From: Acidobacteriota bacterium | Lineage (GTDB): Bacteria > Acidobacteriota > Vicinamibacteria > Vicinamibacterales > UBA2999 | DNA length: 64,000 bases | Reading direction: 5' to 3' | Assembly (NCBI GenBank): GCA_963169195.1 | Contig: CAUJDN010000018.1 | Location: forward strand, 1 to 64,000 | Translations under genes and position numbers: made by a program | Notes under the pieces: model-generated | The model's input: only the letters and a program-made list of their open reading frames with translations | Told to the model about the DNA's origin: nothing | Databases searched by the model: none | Shown: positions 31,259 to 41,012 of the stretch, in pieces | Position numbering within the stretch: the first letter of the stretch is position 1 | How the letters are laid out: every line of letters starts with the position of its first letter

Positions 31259-34189
31259 TCAGAACTGATAGCGGACCCCGACCTGCGCCTGACGCGGGAA
31301 GCCGCCGCCGCCGCGCAGGTTGGTCAGCACGAGGAACGTCGCGGGGATGCGGCGATCGCCCGAGGGATTGTCGAAGTTGGCGCGGTTGGTCACGTTGAAG
31401 ATGTCCAGGAAGATGTTCAGCGCCTGGTTCTGCCTGGCCCGGATGCGCCAGCCTGCGCGGATGTCGAGCTGGAGGTAGTCGGGGCCGCGGGCGCCGTTGC
31501 GGCCGCCGTCGCTCTCGACGTCCGTCATCGCGTTCAGGGCGCTGCCGCTGTAGGTGCCGGAGGGCAGCGGGTCGAACAGCTCGCCATTCTGGTTGGCGTC
31601 GATGCTCGTGTCGTGGATGGTGAACGGCGCGCCGCTCATGTAGCGCAGCGTCGCCGAGACGTTCGCGCCGAAGGTCTTCGGCACGTCCACCTGCCCGCTC
31701 ACCGCGAGGATGTGGCGCCGGTCGACCTGGCTCGGGCCGTACCAGTCGTCCAGCCTGAGATCGGTCAGCACCTGGAGCTGGTTCTTGTCCGCCTGGTTCT
31801 CGGCCGTCCCGCGTGAATAGCCCAGCGAGTAGGAGATGCGGCCCGACCAGTTGTTCGACATCCGCTTCTCGAGCTGCAGGTTGAGGGCGTCGTAGTCGTT
31901 CTCCCCCGTGTTCTCCATCACCCAGACCTGCTGGTTGTAGGTCTCACCGAGCACGCCGAAGGCATCGACACGCGTGATGGGGCCGGTCCGCGACGTGTTG
32001 GCACGGATCATCGGGTTGAGGTTCCGCGCCAGGAACATGTCCCGGTTCGCCGAACGCACGTAGTCGGCGCTGACGGCCATGCTCGCCCCGATCTGGCGCG
32101 TGTAGCCGACGGTCATCTGGTGGGCGTACGGCGTCCTCCGGTCGGGCGAATCGAAGATCACCACGCCGCGGTTCCGCCGCACCGACCCGGGCGGATAGAG
32201 CGCATTGAGCAGGGCGGTGTTGATGACCGGGCCGTTCACCAGGAACGGGTCCGTGGGGAACTGCCCGCGGCTCGGGCCCGGATCGGCCGCGTCGTTCGGG
32301 AACTGGACCACCGCCGAGGAGGTGAACTTCGAGAACTCCAGCACGTCGTCAATGGCGCCGAGGAGCGTCCGGTTGTAGAAGATGCCGTACCCGCCGCGGA
32401 TCACCGAGCGTCCCTGGTCGTCGAGGGAGCGGGTGAAACCCACCCGAGGCGCGAAGTTGTTCTTGTCGACGGGGTAGCCCTGGCCCGACGCGAAGAGCGG
32501 ATTGTCGCCCTCGGGGAGCGGAATGATCTCCAGGTCGTAGCGGAGGCCGAGGCTGAACGTGTTGCGGCCCACGCGCCACTTGTCCTGCGCGAAGAACTCC
32601 ACGGTGTGGTTCTTGATGTACTCCTCGAAGGTCCCGGCGCGGATCGTCAGGCGCTCGGGATAGGTTCGCGGGTTCGTGGGGTCGAAGGCGAGGTCGGTGT
32701 TGAAGCGGAAGGTGCCGTTGCGATTGATCTGCGACTCGCGCCGGAGTTCGGTGAAGTTGTAGCGGGCGCCGAACTTCAGCTCGTGATCCCCGCGCTCGGT
32801 CGGGATGAACCACGACAGATCGTCCTCGATCTGCCAGTTGGAGTCCCACGGGCCCTGCAGCTCGGTGCTGGCCTGGCCCAGGAAGCTCAGTTGATCAAGC
32901 TGCGGCGGGCACAACGACTGGTCCTGCACGTCCTCATCACCCTGCGCCCGCGCGCAGGCGTTGGCGTGCCACCAGTGCTCCCAGGTCCTGGCCACGCGAA
33001 CGGTGTTGACCCGCGAGTTGCCCAGAACGCTCGTCAGCGTGAAGACCGCCGTATGATCGATGTCCGTCTCGTCCTGGAACGACTCCTCGGTCTGGCGGGT
33101 GCCGACCACCGGGAACTGCGGTGCGCTCTCGCGCAGCCAGCGGACGGCCCACGTGTGGTTGCCCGTCAGCTGGTGATCGAACCGGATGAGGGTGTTCCAG
33201 TCGGACCGCTTCTCCACCACCGAGAAGTCGTACTCCGGACGTGTCGGAAACACCCGGGAGCGATTGGGGTTGTCCACCTGCCGCTCGAGACTGAAGAAGA
33301 AGTGCGCCTTGTTCCTGACGATCGGCCCGCCCACCACGCCGCCCCAGTCGCGCTTGGTCGTCTGCGGCTTCGGCAAGTCCCGCTGCTTGACGAAGAAGTC
33401 CTTCGACGTGAGCGCGTTGCTGGCCGCATAGCCGAACACGACGCCGCGGAACTCGTTGGTGCCCGACTTGGTCACGGCGTTGACCACGGCGCCGCTGGCG
33501 CGCCCGAACTCGGCGTCGTACATGCTCGTGACGACCTGGAACTCCTGGATGGCCTCGAGCGGCGTCCGCACCTGCGCGCCCGCGCTCGTGCCGAGCGCAT
33601 CGTCGGCGTTGTAGCCGCCGTCCACCGACACGTTGGTGTTCTGCGAGGTCTGGCCGCCGGCCACGATGGTATCGTTGCCCATCTGGTTGGACGGCGTGAA
33701 CTGGACCCCCGGCAGCAGCGCCACCGCCGCGAAGTAGTTCCGGTTGATGGCGGGCAGCGTCGACAACTCCACCGTGCCGATGTTGCCGCCGACGCGGGCG
33801 CTCGTGGTGTCCACCAGCGGCGACTGGCCCGTCACCTCCACGCGCTCCTCGAGCCCCCCGACCTTCAACGTGAGATCGACGGTCAGCGTGTTCCCCACCT
33901 GCAGGACCAGGCCGGTCCGCTCCAGGGGGCTGAACCCGTCCATCCGGGCGCTCACCTTGTAGCGCCCCGGCACGAGCTGCGACACGAAGTAGCTGCCGGA
34001 GGCGCCGGTGACCACCTCCCGGAAGATGCCCGTCTCCTCGTTGGTCACCAGGACGGCAACGCCGGGAAGGATGGCGCCCTGCTCGTCGGTCACCTTCCCG
34101 GCCAACTGAGACGTTCCCTGTTGGGCCCACAGCGACGCCGGGACCAGGAGCACGACGACAACCGCCAGAACCACTCGTGTGAAGCGCAT
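31259..34189 (-). CDS. TonB-dependent receptor, Oar-like with carboxypeptidase-regulatory-like domain
   Basis: 976-residue outer-membrane protein. A signal peptide (ends SLWAQ) is followed by a carboxypeptidase-regulatory-like Ig fold (about 27-110: LAGKVTDEQGAILPGVAVLVTNEETG), a plug domain (VSVDGGYNADD, IQEFQVVTSMYDAEFGRASGAVVNAVTKSGTNEF), and a large beta-barrel that ends in aromatic VGVRYQF. This type of long receptor is abundant in Acidobacteriota and myxobacteria and takes up oligosaccharides, peptides or other large ligands. The ATG at 34189 has GGGAGG upstream; the longer open frame before it is not real. No substrate can be assigned. Confidence 0.92.
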   Translation of the reverse strand: MRFTRVVLAVVVVLLVPASLWAQQGTSQLAGKVTDEQGAILPGVAVLVTNEETGIFREVVTGASGSYFVSQLVPGRYKVSARMDGFSPLERTGLVLQVGNTLTVDLTLKVGGLEERVEVTGQSPLVDTTSARVGGNIGTVELSTLPAINRNYFAAVALLPGVQFTPSNQMGNDTIVAGGQTSQNTNVSVDGGYNADDALGTSAGAQVRTPLEAIQEFQVVTSMYDAEFGRASGAVVNAVTKSGTNEFRGVVFGYAASNALTSKDFFVKQRDLPKPQTTKRDWGGVVGGPIVRNKAHFFFSLERQVDNPNRSRVFPTRPEYDFSVVEKRSDWNTLIRFDHQLTGNHTWAVRWLRESAPQFPVVGTRQTEESFQDETDIDHTAVFTLTSVLGNSRVNTVRVARTWEHWWHANACARAQGDEDVQDQSLCPPQLDQLSFLGQASTELQGPWDSNWQIEDDLSWFIPTERGDHELKFGARYNFTELRRESQINRNGTFRFNTDLAFDPTNPRTYPERLTIRAGTFEEYIKNHTVEFFAQDKWRVGRNTFSLGLRYDLEIIPLPEGDNPLFASGQGYPVDKNNFAPRVGFTRSLDDQGRSVIRGGYGIFYNRTLLGAIDDVLEFSKFTSSAVVQFPNDAADPGPSRGQFPTDPFLVNGPVINTALLNALYPPGSVRRNRGVVIFDSPDRRTPYAHQMTVGYTRQIGASMAVSADYVRSANRDMFLARNLNPMIRANTSRTGPITRVDAFGVLGETYNQQVWVMENTGENDYDALNLQLEKRMSNNWSGRISYSLGYSRGTAENQADKNQLQVLTDLRLDDWYGPSQVDRRHILAVSGQVDVPKTFGANVSATLRYMSGAPFTIHDTSIDANQNGELFDPLPSGTYSGSALNAMTDVESDGGRNGARGPDYLQLDIRAGWRIRARQNQALNIFLDIFNVTNRANFDNPSGDRRIPATFLVLTNLRGGGGFPRQAQVGVRYQF

Positions 34190-34335
34190 CGATGCCTCCC
34201 TGACAATCCGAGATGGACCAGGAGCGACGAGAATGGCGCCGAGCGAATTCGGTATGAGCGACGTTGTGCCGTGGGGAGCGGCTATTACACCGCGGTTCAG
34301 GTGGGAAAGCAACAGGCAGGCGGCCCGCAGGAACC

Positions 34336-34380
34336 CCGGAGGCGAAGGACCCGGGGCCGTGACTCGGGCCCTTCCGCCGG
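34336..34380 (-). terminator. Imperfect GC-rich hairpin after M20 dipeptidase gene
   Basis: CCGGAGGCGAAGGACCCG and CGGGCCCTTCCGCCGG can pair with a bulge and a mismatch. It lies in the 247-bp gap between the M20 stop and the TonB receptor start. No T-run is seen, and nothing else in the gap is recognisable as a gene. Confidence 0.35.
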
Positions 34381-34436
34381 CCGATGCCTCGCGTGACTTC
34401 GAGGCGCCAGGGTTCGTTTGTCTCCTGTTGTCTTGC

Positions 34437-35810
34437 CTATCGCGGAGCCTGGCCGATCTCCTCGTACAGGTGCGCCGCCGACACGATGCCGCCGTGGAAG
34501 TTGCCGAGATCCAGCTTCTCGTCGGGGGCGTGGGCGTTCTCGTCGGGCAGGCCCACGCCAAAGAGTACGCAGGGCAGGCCGAGCTCCTCCTGGAACGTCG
34601 AGACCACCGGGATCGATCCGCCCTCGCGGTTGAACACCGGACGCTTGCCGAAGCCCGCCTCGATGGCGCGGCCGGCCGCCTGCACGTAGGGGTTGTCGAA
34701 CGCGGTCATCCACGGCTTGCCGCCGTGCATGCGGGTGATCTTCAGCTCCACCGTCTTCGGCGTGACCTTCTTCAGCCATGCCTCGAAGAGGTCGCCAATT
34801 TTCTGCGGATCCTGGTTGGGCACCAGGCGCATGCTCACCTTCGCCATCGCGACGGCGGGCAGCACCGTCTTCGCGCCCTCGCCCGTGAAGCCCGAGAGCA
34901 GCCCGTTCACCTCGAAGGTCGGACGCGCCCACACGCGCTCCAGCGTCGTGTAGCCGGACTCGCCGAACAGCTTCGGCGCGCCGAGGTCCTGGCGGTATTT
35001 CTTCTCGTTGAACGGCAGCTTCGCGAACTCCTCCCGCTCCTCCGGCCTCAGCTCCACGACATCGTCGTAGAAGTTCGGGATCTTGATCCGTCCGCCCTTG
35101 TCCTTCGCCTGCGCCAGGATCTGCGCCAGCACCATCGCGGGGTTGGCAACCGCGCCCCCGAACGACCCGGAGTGCAAGTCGGTCTTCGAGCCGCGCAGGT
35201 CGATCTGGAAGTATGTCAGCCCGCGCAGGCCGTAACAGATGGACGGGATGCCGCGATCGAACATCGGCGAGTCGCTGATGACCACGACATCGGCCTTCAG
35301 CAGGTCCTTGTGCGCGCGGATGAAGTTGTCGAGGTTGGCGCTGCCCACTTCCTCTTCCCCCTCGATGAGGAACTTCATGTTCACGGGCAGGCGGCCGTTC
35401 TGCTTCATGTGCGCCTCGACGGCCTTGAAGTGCATGAAGACCTGCCCCTTGTCGTCGGCCGCGCCGCGCGCGTAGATCTCGCCGTCGCGCACGGTGGCCT
35501 CGAAGGGCGGCGAGGTCCAGAGGTTGAGAGGGTCCACGGGCTGCACGTCGTAGTGGCCGTAGAAGAGGATGGTGGGCGCGTCCGGAGCGCCCAGCCACTC
35601 CGCGTAGACCACGGGATGGCCCGGCGTTTCCTCGAGGCGCGCGTTCTGGAGCCCGATCCGGCTCATCTCGTCGCGCGTCCACTCCGCGCACCGGCGCACG
35701 TCGGCGGCGTGCGCGGGCAGCGCGCTCACGCTCGGGATGGCCAGGTACGTCTTCAGCTCCTCGACGTAGCGGTCGCGGTTGACGTGGATGAAGTCGATGA
35801 CGTTGTTCAT
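34437..35810 (-). CDS. M20-family dipeptidase
   Basis: 457-residue zinc dipeptidase of the M20/M25/M40 family. Metal ligands and catalytic residues are visible in LFYGHYDVQPVDP, YARGAADDKGQ and IEGEEEVGS (catalytic Glu next to metal Glu), and a terminal LGNFHGGI. A dimerisation lid domain lies about residues 200-370. There is no signal peptide, so it acts in the cytoplasm on dipeptides or small amides. A TAGACT hexamer 6 nt before the ATG suggests a leaderless mRNA. Confidence 0.9.
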   Translation of the reverse strand: MNNVIDFIHVNRDRYVEELKTYLAIPSVSALPAHAADVRRCAEWTRDEMSRIGLQNARLEETPGHPVVYAEWLGAPDAPTILFYGHYDVQPVDPLNLWTSPPFEATVRDGEIYARGAADDKGQVFMHFKAVEAHMKQNGRLPVNMKFLIEGEEEVGSANLDNFIRAHKDLLKADVVVISDSPMFDRGIPSICYGLRGLTYFQIDLRGSKTDLHSGSFGGAVANPAMVLAQILAQAKDKGGRIKIPNFYDDVVELRPEEREEFAKLPFNEKKYRQDLGAPKLFGESGYTTLERVWARPTFEVNGLLSGFTGEGAKTVLPAVAMAKVSMRLVPNQDPQKIGDLFEAWLKKVTPKTVELKITRMHGGKPWMTAFDNPYVQAAGRAIEAGFGKRPVFNREGGSIPVVSTFQEELGLPCVLFGVGLPDENAHAPDEKLDLGNFHGGIVSAAHLYEEIGQAPR

Positions 35811-35816
35811 GGGTCT

Positions 35817-35822
35817 AGTCTA
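35817..35822 (-). promoter_or_regulatory. -10 element TAGACT, leaderless-type
   Basis: TAGACT on the minus strand is followed by 6 nt and the ATG of the M20 dipeptidase at 35810. Confidence 0.5.
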
Positions 35823-35930
35823 TGTCGGGAGGGATGGAGGCGTTCGGCCCTTCCTGCGCCACGAGCCCGTGTCGGTGGTATAGTCGATTTGGTCCCTCTA
35901 CGAACGTGTTCGTCGAGAAAGGAGTCCATC

Positions 35931-37386
35931 ATGTCTCGGACTCGGACTCATCGTTTCCCCGGCATCCGTCCGGCGGCAGTCGTTCTCTCCTCGGCGCTCG
36001 TGTTGGCCCTGAGCGCCCCCCCCAAGCAGTAACCATCCCAGAGGCGCAGCGAGCGCCCGCGGATAGAGCGGCGGCGCTGGCCATGGGCTTCCCGGCAGTC
36101 GGGGGTGACGTCTGGTGTGCACCCGGCGCGCTGTCCATCAACAACGGGGTCTTTGCGTTGAACGGCGTGCGCAAATTCCTCATGTTCGGTTCGTACTTCG
36201 GCGGTCTCAGAGACGCGATCCTCCATCCCGACTGGTTGATCGCCAACTTCGACAACGCCAGGCAGTTGGGATTCGATGGCATCCGCGTCTTCCCGAACTG
36301 GTGGTGGGAGCTCGACCGGACCTGCAACCCGGGGACCACTATCCCCTGATCAAGGGAAACGGGTTGATCAACTTCGACCCCCTGTCCGGCGTGCCCGCGA
36401 TTCCGGCGAGCTGGCTCTACCAGCCTCCCGGCGGCTACTCGAATTCGGTCGCGGGCCGACTCCAGCTCCTGCTGGACGTCGCGTGGGAGAAGGGGCTGGT
36501 CGTGGAGCTGGCCTTTGCGGGCGAGCCATCGGCGACGGGTGGCGTGAGACTCTGGGACGCCAACAACGTTCCCGGATCGACGCTCAAATACCGAAATGCC
36601 CTCAAAGCCGTCAACGTGGGACTGAGCGCGGCGCAGTTCTATGGCGACAACACGGTCTCGCCGCCCATCCCGCCCCAGAAGGGGTATCGCCATGTCATCT
36701 TCGACGTATGGAACGAAGCGAATGTGGCGTTCGGCAACTGCAAGCCCTCGATGCCCGGCCGAATCCCGATCAACCCGGATCTTCCCTTGGACACCACTCA
36801 GCCATCCATCGCCAACTTCGCAGCGGCGGTCAGGGAAGGGGATCCGCCAAACCAGCCCGCTCGGTTGGTGACGGGCTCGCTTGCCAACGACGTGATCCCG
36901 GCGCGAGCCGCGACCGATTGGGCCAATTCTGGCATCAATTACGCGGGCCACCATGAGCCAAGAGGTCTCGTCCATGGCACCCCCTGGTGGCAGGCAATGC
37001 CGTATCACATCGTCGGATACCCACCCCTGGGCTATCTCGGGTGGCGGCAGCTGCCAATCGCCGGCGTCGGAGGCGTGGACGCGTTCCCCGTGTTCTTCAG
37101 CGAGCCGGAGCGGCACCAATTCGTTCCGGTCCCGCCGAACACCTACTGCTATCAGGGTGCGTACTTCCCCCTTCCGGGTTTCTGCAACAACAACTACGAA
37201 ACGTCCATGTTCATCTCGGCCGTGACCCAGGCGAAGTTGCGAGGAGCCGCCGCCTGGACGTTTCACACCGAGAAGCTCTTCCGGCTGGGCAGCGACTACA
37301 CGCGGGGCATGTCGCAGGTGGAAGACCAGTTCCTGCAGCAGGTCCGGGCCGCCCTCCCTCGAGATGAGGATTGGCCACGGCGGTAA
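35931..37386 (+). pseudogene. Secreted glycoside-hydrolase-like gene broken by two frameshifts
   Basis: Three consecutive frames make one protein. Frame 1 (from ATG 35931, good AAAGGAG site) is a signal peptide ending LALSA-PP and stops at 36032. Frame 2 continues from about 36018 (QAVTIPEAQR...FPNWWWELDRTCNPG) and stops at 36349. Frame 3 continues from about 36340 (HYPLIKGNGLINF...) to 37386. Both breaks are at homopolymers: a run of eight C near 36010-36020 and GGGG near 36335. Adding one base to each restores the frame. The fused product has TIM-barrel traits (FDGIRVFPNW; VWNEAN with a likely acid/base Glu; FHTEKLF late) like clan GH-A hydrolases. Sequencing error and real decay are both possible. 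Confidence 0.7.
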
Positions 37387-37411
37387 CGACGCGGTTCTCC
37401 GGAGGTACGAC

Positions 37412-38782
37412 ATGGCACGGCACCATCGAGCGGTCAGTGCAATGGCCGCCGGCGCCCTGACGATGGTCTGCAGTGTGGCCATCGCGCAGGATTTCGTGTT
37501 CGAGCCCGGCCGACCCCCGACGTATGAAACGCTTCTCATCCAGGTCGGAGACACCGCGTCGACCGTCGCCCGCCACCTGACGCCCGGTGGCGGGGTGTTC
37601 GTCATGGGGTCGAGATACATCATCGGCTCGTTTTTCGACCCCACCACTCAGACGCAACGGGTCCACTTCTACGACATGCGCACGGGGCAAAGGGGATGGG
37701 TCCCTGGCATCGTGCTGGAGGGGACGGTCGAGGAGAGCAGTTGGATCCCCAGTCCACGCCTGGTGGCCGACGACCTGCACCCGCGCGTGTTCATCTGGCA
37801 CCGGCACCGCGTCAGCGTGCTCGACTGCGAGACGCTCCAACTGCGCGACCTGCTCACGGCCGACCCGCTGCGGTGGACGCTCCCCGACGGGACGGTGGTC
37901 GAGATCGCCCGCGACCTCACCTTCGCTCCCGAGGCCAACCTCCTCTTCCTCCGCCGCACCAACCCCGACGACGGCTCGTTCGAAACGGCCGTCGTCGATG
38001 CCGACTCGGGCGCGGTCGTCCGGCGCATCCCCGCCACGGCCGCTCACATGTCGGTGAACCGTGCCGGCACGCGCCTGCTGCTTTCGTCGTACCCGATCGA
38101 GCTGCACCTGGTGAATGTGACCGATGGCACGTTCCTCCGCGTCCCGTACCCCCCGGACATCGAGTCGTGGCCGTTCTCGGAGGACCTGCCGCGGCCCGCC
38201 GTCCTGGACGAGGCCCGCAGCCGCATCATCGTCCCCGTGTCGGGCGGCTTCTACGCCCTGAACCTGCAGCTCGAGGTCCTCACGTCGGTCGGGCTCCCCC
38301 GCACCACGGATTACTGGCCGCTGATCACGAGCGCGTTCGTCAGCCGGGCGACCGGCCGGACGTTCCTGCGTTGGACCGGGCCGCGCCGCTCCGGCGCGTG
38401 GGTGCCCGGCCCGTGCTTTCAGGCGGTGCTGCGCCCGGACGACAGTCTGGCGCGCATCGAGGACCTGTCCACGCTCGGCGCGACCCGGATTGAAGGATGC
38501 GGCGGCTATTTCGGCAGTGTGCCGGCCACACCCACCGCCCTCCACGCGACGGTGGAAGGCCGTCGGGCCACACTCACGTGGGTCAACCCCGGGGACGTGG
38601 CCGGTTTCGAGATCGAGGTCGGCACTGCGCCGGGGCGCACGGATCTCCGCGTGCCGATCGGCCCGGTAACCACCGTGAGCGTCGACGACGTGCCCGCCGG
38701 CACGTACTTCGTGCGCGTGCGGGGCGTCAACGAATTCGGACCGGGCGTGGTGTCGGACACGCTCACCGTCTCGGTCCCCTGA
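37412..38782 (+). CDS. Secreted beta-propeller-like protein with C-terminal fibronectin III domain
   Basis: 456 residues. A signal peptide (ends SVAIAQ) is followed by repeated beta-rich units with patterns such as VFIWHRHRVSVLDCETLQL, LLFLRRTNPDDGSFETAVVDADSGAVV and LLLSSYPIELHLVNVTDGTF, typical of WD/YVTN-like propellers. Residues about 370-456 form a fibronectin type III domain (PTALHATVEGRRATLTW...VSVDDVPAGTYFVRVRGVNEFGPG). It probably mediates binding outside the cell. GGAGG precedes the ATG, and it follows the broken hydrolase gene by 25 nt, so they may form one transcript. Confidence 0.78.
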   Translation: MARHHRAVSAMAAGALTMVCSVAIAQDFVFEPGRPPTYETLLIQVGDTASTVARHLTPGGGVFVMGSRYIIGSFFDPTTQTQRVHFYDMRTGQRGWVPGIVLEGTVEESSWIPSPRLVADDLHPRVFIWHRHRVSVLDCETLQLRDLLTADPLRWTLPDGTVVEIARDLTFAPEANLLFLRRTNPDDGSFETAVVDADSGAVVRRIPATAAHMSVNRAGTRLLLSSYPIELHLVNVTDGTFLRVPYPPDIESWPFSEDLPRPAVLDEARSRIIVPVSGGFYALNLQLEVLTSVGLPRTTDYWPLITSAFVSRATGRTFLRWTGPRRSGAWVPGPCFQAVLRPDDSLARIEDLSTLGATRIEGCGGYFGSVPATPTALHATVEGRRATLTWVNPGDVAGFEIEVGTAPGRTDLRVPIGPVTTVSVDDVPAGTYFVRVRGVNEFGPGVVSDTLTVSVP

Positions 38783-38899
38783 CCGCCCGCACGGCTGGCG
38801 TCGAGCGGGGCCGAAGTTCCTCGCGTGGCTACGTCGGGAGTCGGAAGTCGGGATCGCTGTCTGCAGTCCGCTCCGGCGAGACCGTGCCGGACACTGCGC

Positions 38900-38939
38900 G
38901 AACCTCAGAACCCGAGAACCTGAGAACCCGAGAACCTCA
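38900..38939 (-). repeat. 8-bp tandem repeat GAACCxGA
   Basis: Five 8-bp units (gaacctca, gaacccga, gaacctga, gaacccga, gaacctca) end 5 nt before the stop codon of the MBL gene. Read on the minus strand the unit is TCxGGTTC, the same family as the arrays at 39740-39827 and 41704-41751 in inverse orientation. Confidence 0.75.
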
Positions 38940-38944
38940 CCCCC

Positions 38945-39739
38945 CTACGTCACCAGCTGCCACCGCGCGCCGTCGCGGCGGGCGACGAGGCCGTCGTGCT
39001 CCAGCTTCACCAGGTGCGCCAGCACGTTCTCCCTGGCCAGCGGACACAGCTTGAGGTCCAGGCCCGTGTAGATGCGCGCGGCGATCGCGTCCACGGTGTC
39101 GAGCCCGCCTTCGAGGGCGGTGAGGATCTGCACCTCGCGGTGGTGGCGATGCGCGAGGTAGTGATCGATGAGCGCGAGCGGGTCCTCGATGACCGGCCCG
39201 TGCGCGGGAAGGACCCGCGCGGGCGCCAGGGCCTGCACGCGCTTCAACGAGCGGAGGTAGGCCGCGAGGTCGCCGCCCTTCGAGGCGGGAATGGCCACGG
39301 TGTTACCCACCTGCAGCAGGTCGGCCCCGAAGAGCGTCCGCGACGAGGCATGCCACAGCACGACGTGGTCCGGCGCGTGGCCGGGCGTGTGCACGACCTC
39401 GAGGTCGCCCTCGCCCGTGGCGATGCGCGCGCCATCCGCCAGCGGTTCCCACCGCACGCCCCACCGCGCGTCCTCCTCCGGCCATGGAAACTTGGCACAC
39501 CCCGCGGAAGGCCACCGCGCGGCCAGCGCCGGTGCACCCGACGCGTGGTCCGAGTGCGCGTGCGACACGATCACGCGCGCCGGCCCCTCCGGGACGGCCG
39601 CCGCGATCGCCTCCAGGTGTTCCCCGTTCCCGACACCCGCGTCGATCAGCAACGGCTCGGCACCCGGGACGAGGTAGGTCCAGTTGCCGGCGCCGGTGAT
39701 CGGTCCGGGGTTCGCGGCGTGCAGGGGGATTGGGTTCAC
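38945..39739 (-). CDS. MBL-fold metallo-hydrolase (LACTB2-like)
   Basis: 264 residues. The metallo-beta-lactamase motif HAHSDHASG, the second metal His in HTPGHAPDH, the Asp of LFGADLL and HGPVIED are all present. The C-terminal winged-helix-like segment (HHREVQILTALEGGLDTVDAIAARIY...AHLVKLEHDGLVARR) places it near the LACTB2/YhfI-type hydrolases, some of which act on RNA or thioesters. The GTG at 39737-39739 directly abuts the 8-bp repeat array. The frame continues through the repeats to 39886, giving a repetitive RTPEPPN tract that is unlikely to be translated. Repeats bracket the gene on both sides. Confidence 0.85.
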   Translation of the reverse strand: MNPIPLHAANPGPITGAGNWTYLVPGAEPLLIDAGVGNGEHLEAIAAAVPEGPARVIVSHAHSDHASGAPALAARWPSAGCAKFPWPEEDARWGVRWEPLADGARIATGEGDLEVVHTPGHAPDHVVLWHASSRTLFGADLLQVGNTVAIPASKGGDLAAYLRSLKRVQALAPARVLPAHGPVIEDPLALIDHYLAHRHHREVQILTALEGGLDTVDAIAARIYTGLDLKLCPLARENVLAHLVKLEHDGLVARRDGARWQLVT

Positions 39740-39827
39740 GGTTCTGGGGTTCGGGGGTTCGGGGGTTCGGGGGTTCGGGGGTTCTGGGGTTCGGAGGTTC
39801 GGGGGTTCTGGGGTTCTGAGGTTCTCA
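39740..39827 (+). repeat. 8-bp tandem repeat array GTTCGGGG, eleven units
   Basis: Eleven successive 8-bp units of the form GTTCxxxx fill the whole space between the stop codon of the MFS gene and the start codon of the MBL gene. GTTCGGGG and GTTCTGGG are the main variants. The last unit contains the MFS stop codon. Confidence 0.9.
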
Positions 39828-40997
39828 GGGCCGAGACTCGGCGTGCAGCGGGGGCGCCGAGTGCAGCGAGGCCACGGCCACCGCAACCGCGACGAACATG
39901 AGGGCCGCGGCGCTCAGATAGGGGGATGACATGCCCCACGCATCGAACAGGAAGCCGCCCCAGGCCGGGCCGACCACGCGCCCCAGGCTGGCGAGCGAGG
40001 AGGCGAGGCCTAGCATCCCGCCCTGATCGTCCGCATGCGTCAGGCGCGAAACCATCGCCGACAGCGCCGGTCCGTTGAAGCCCATCCCGACAGCCAGCGT
40101 GCCCACGGCCACCAGCAGCGCCGGCAGCGTCCACGCCAGCGGGACGAGGCCGAGGCCGACGCCGATGACCGCGATGGCGATCGGAATCAGCCGCGCCTCG
40201 CCCACGCGCTTCACCACACGGCCGACGAGCAGGCCCTGGATGACGGCCAGGGTCGCGCCGATGAAGGCGAACAGGTAGCCGATGGTCGCCACGGTGAACC
40301 CGAAGCGCCGCTCGCTGAAGAGCGCGAAGGTCGCCTCGAAGCCCGAGAACGCCGCCGTGACGATGAAGTAGAGCGCCAGCAGGAGGACGAGGCGGCGGTC
40401 CACCATGGCGCGGCGGAGGGCCTCGATGCGGCCCAGCGTCGGCCGGGCCTGGTCCACCGACCGTGACTCGGGCAGCAGGAAGTACGCGGCCACGAGATTC
40501 GCCCCGCAGAGCGCCGAGGCCGACCACATCGGCGCCGACGGCCCGAAGTGGCTCAGGATGCCCCCGATGGCGGGCCCGAAGATGAAGCCCAGCCCGAAGG
40601 CCGCCCCCACCAGCCCCATCCCCTTCGCCCGGTTCTGCGGCGTCGTCACGTCCGCGATGTAGGCCTGGGCCGTCGGGATGTTCGCGCCCGCGATGCCGCC
40701 GACGATGCGCCCCAGGAAGACCACGGCGAGCGAGGACGCCACCGCCAGCACGAGGTACGACGCGCAGGACCCGGCCAGCCCCAGCAGGATGATGGGGCGC
40801 CGGCCGATGCGGTCCGACAACCGCCCCCAGACAGGCGAGAAGAGGAACTGCATCAGCGAGAAGCTGGTACTCAGCAGGCCCACGACGAAGGCGTTCGCGC
40901 CGAACGACTCCGCATAGAACGGCAGCAGCGGGATGATGATGCCGAAGCCGAGCAGGTCGATGAAGACGGTCAGGAAGATGATGGCCAGCGGTGACAC
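39825..40997 (-). CDS. MFS transporter, TetA/TCR-like 12-helix antiporter
   Basis: 390 residues with about twelve transmembrane helices. The loop-2 motif GRLSDRIGRRPIIL and the early segment FIDLLGFGIIIPLLPFYAESFG are typical of the TetA-like drug:H+ antiporters, as is VGAAFGLGFIFGPAIGG (motif C of exporters). It probably expels a small drug-like molecule or metabolite. The GTG start has TAGGAT 9 nt upstream, overlapping the stop codon of the phosphatidylcholine synthase gene. Confidence 0.88.
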   Translation of the reverse strand: MSPLAIIFLTVFIDLLGFGIIIPLLPFYAESFGANAFVVGLLSTSFSLMQFLFSPVWGRLSDRIGRRPIILLGLAGSCASYLVLAVASSLAVVFLGRIVGGIAGANIPTAQAYIADVTTPQNRAKGMGLVGAAFGLGFIFGPAIGGILSHFGPSAPMWSASALCGANLVAAYFLLPESRSVDQARPTLGRIEALRRAMVDRRLVLLLALYFIVTAAFSGFEATFALFSERRFGFTVATIGYLFAFIGATLAVIQGLLVGRVVKRVGEARLIPIAIAVIGVGLGLVPLAWTLPALLVAVGTLAVGMGFNGPALSAMVSRLTHADDQGGMLGLASSLASLGRVVGPAWGGFLFDAWGMSSPYLSAAALMFVAVAVAVASLHSAPPLHAESRP

Positions 40998-41006
40998 GAG
41001 CCTTCG

Positions 41007-41012
41007 ATCCTA
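41007..41012 (-). promoter_or_regulatory. -10 element TAGGAT, overlaps upstream stop codon
   Basis: TAGGAT on the minus strand lies 9 nt before the GTG of the MFS gene. Its first three bases are the TAG stop of the phosphatidylcholine synthase gene. Confidence 0.4.

Noticed and set aside
31208-34396. Long plus-strand frames (up to 758 codons) opposite the TonB receptor
   Set aside because: They are Arg/Val/His-rich shadows with no domain pattern, while the minus frame encodes a full receptor with signal peptide and barrel.
39740-39886. N-terminal extension of the MBL hydrolase with RTPEPPN repeats
   Set aside because: It is the translation of the 8-bp array and of the MFS gene end; the GTG directly after the array begins the MBL fold.
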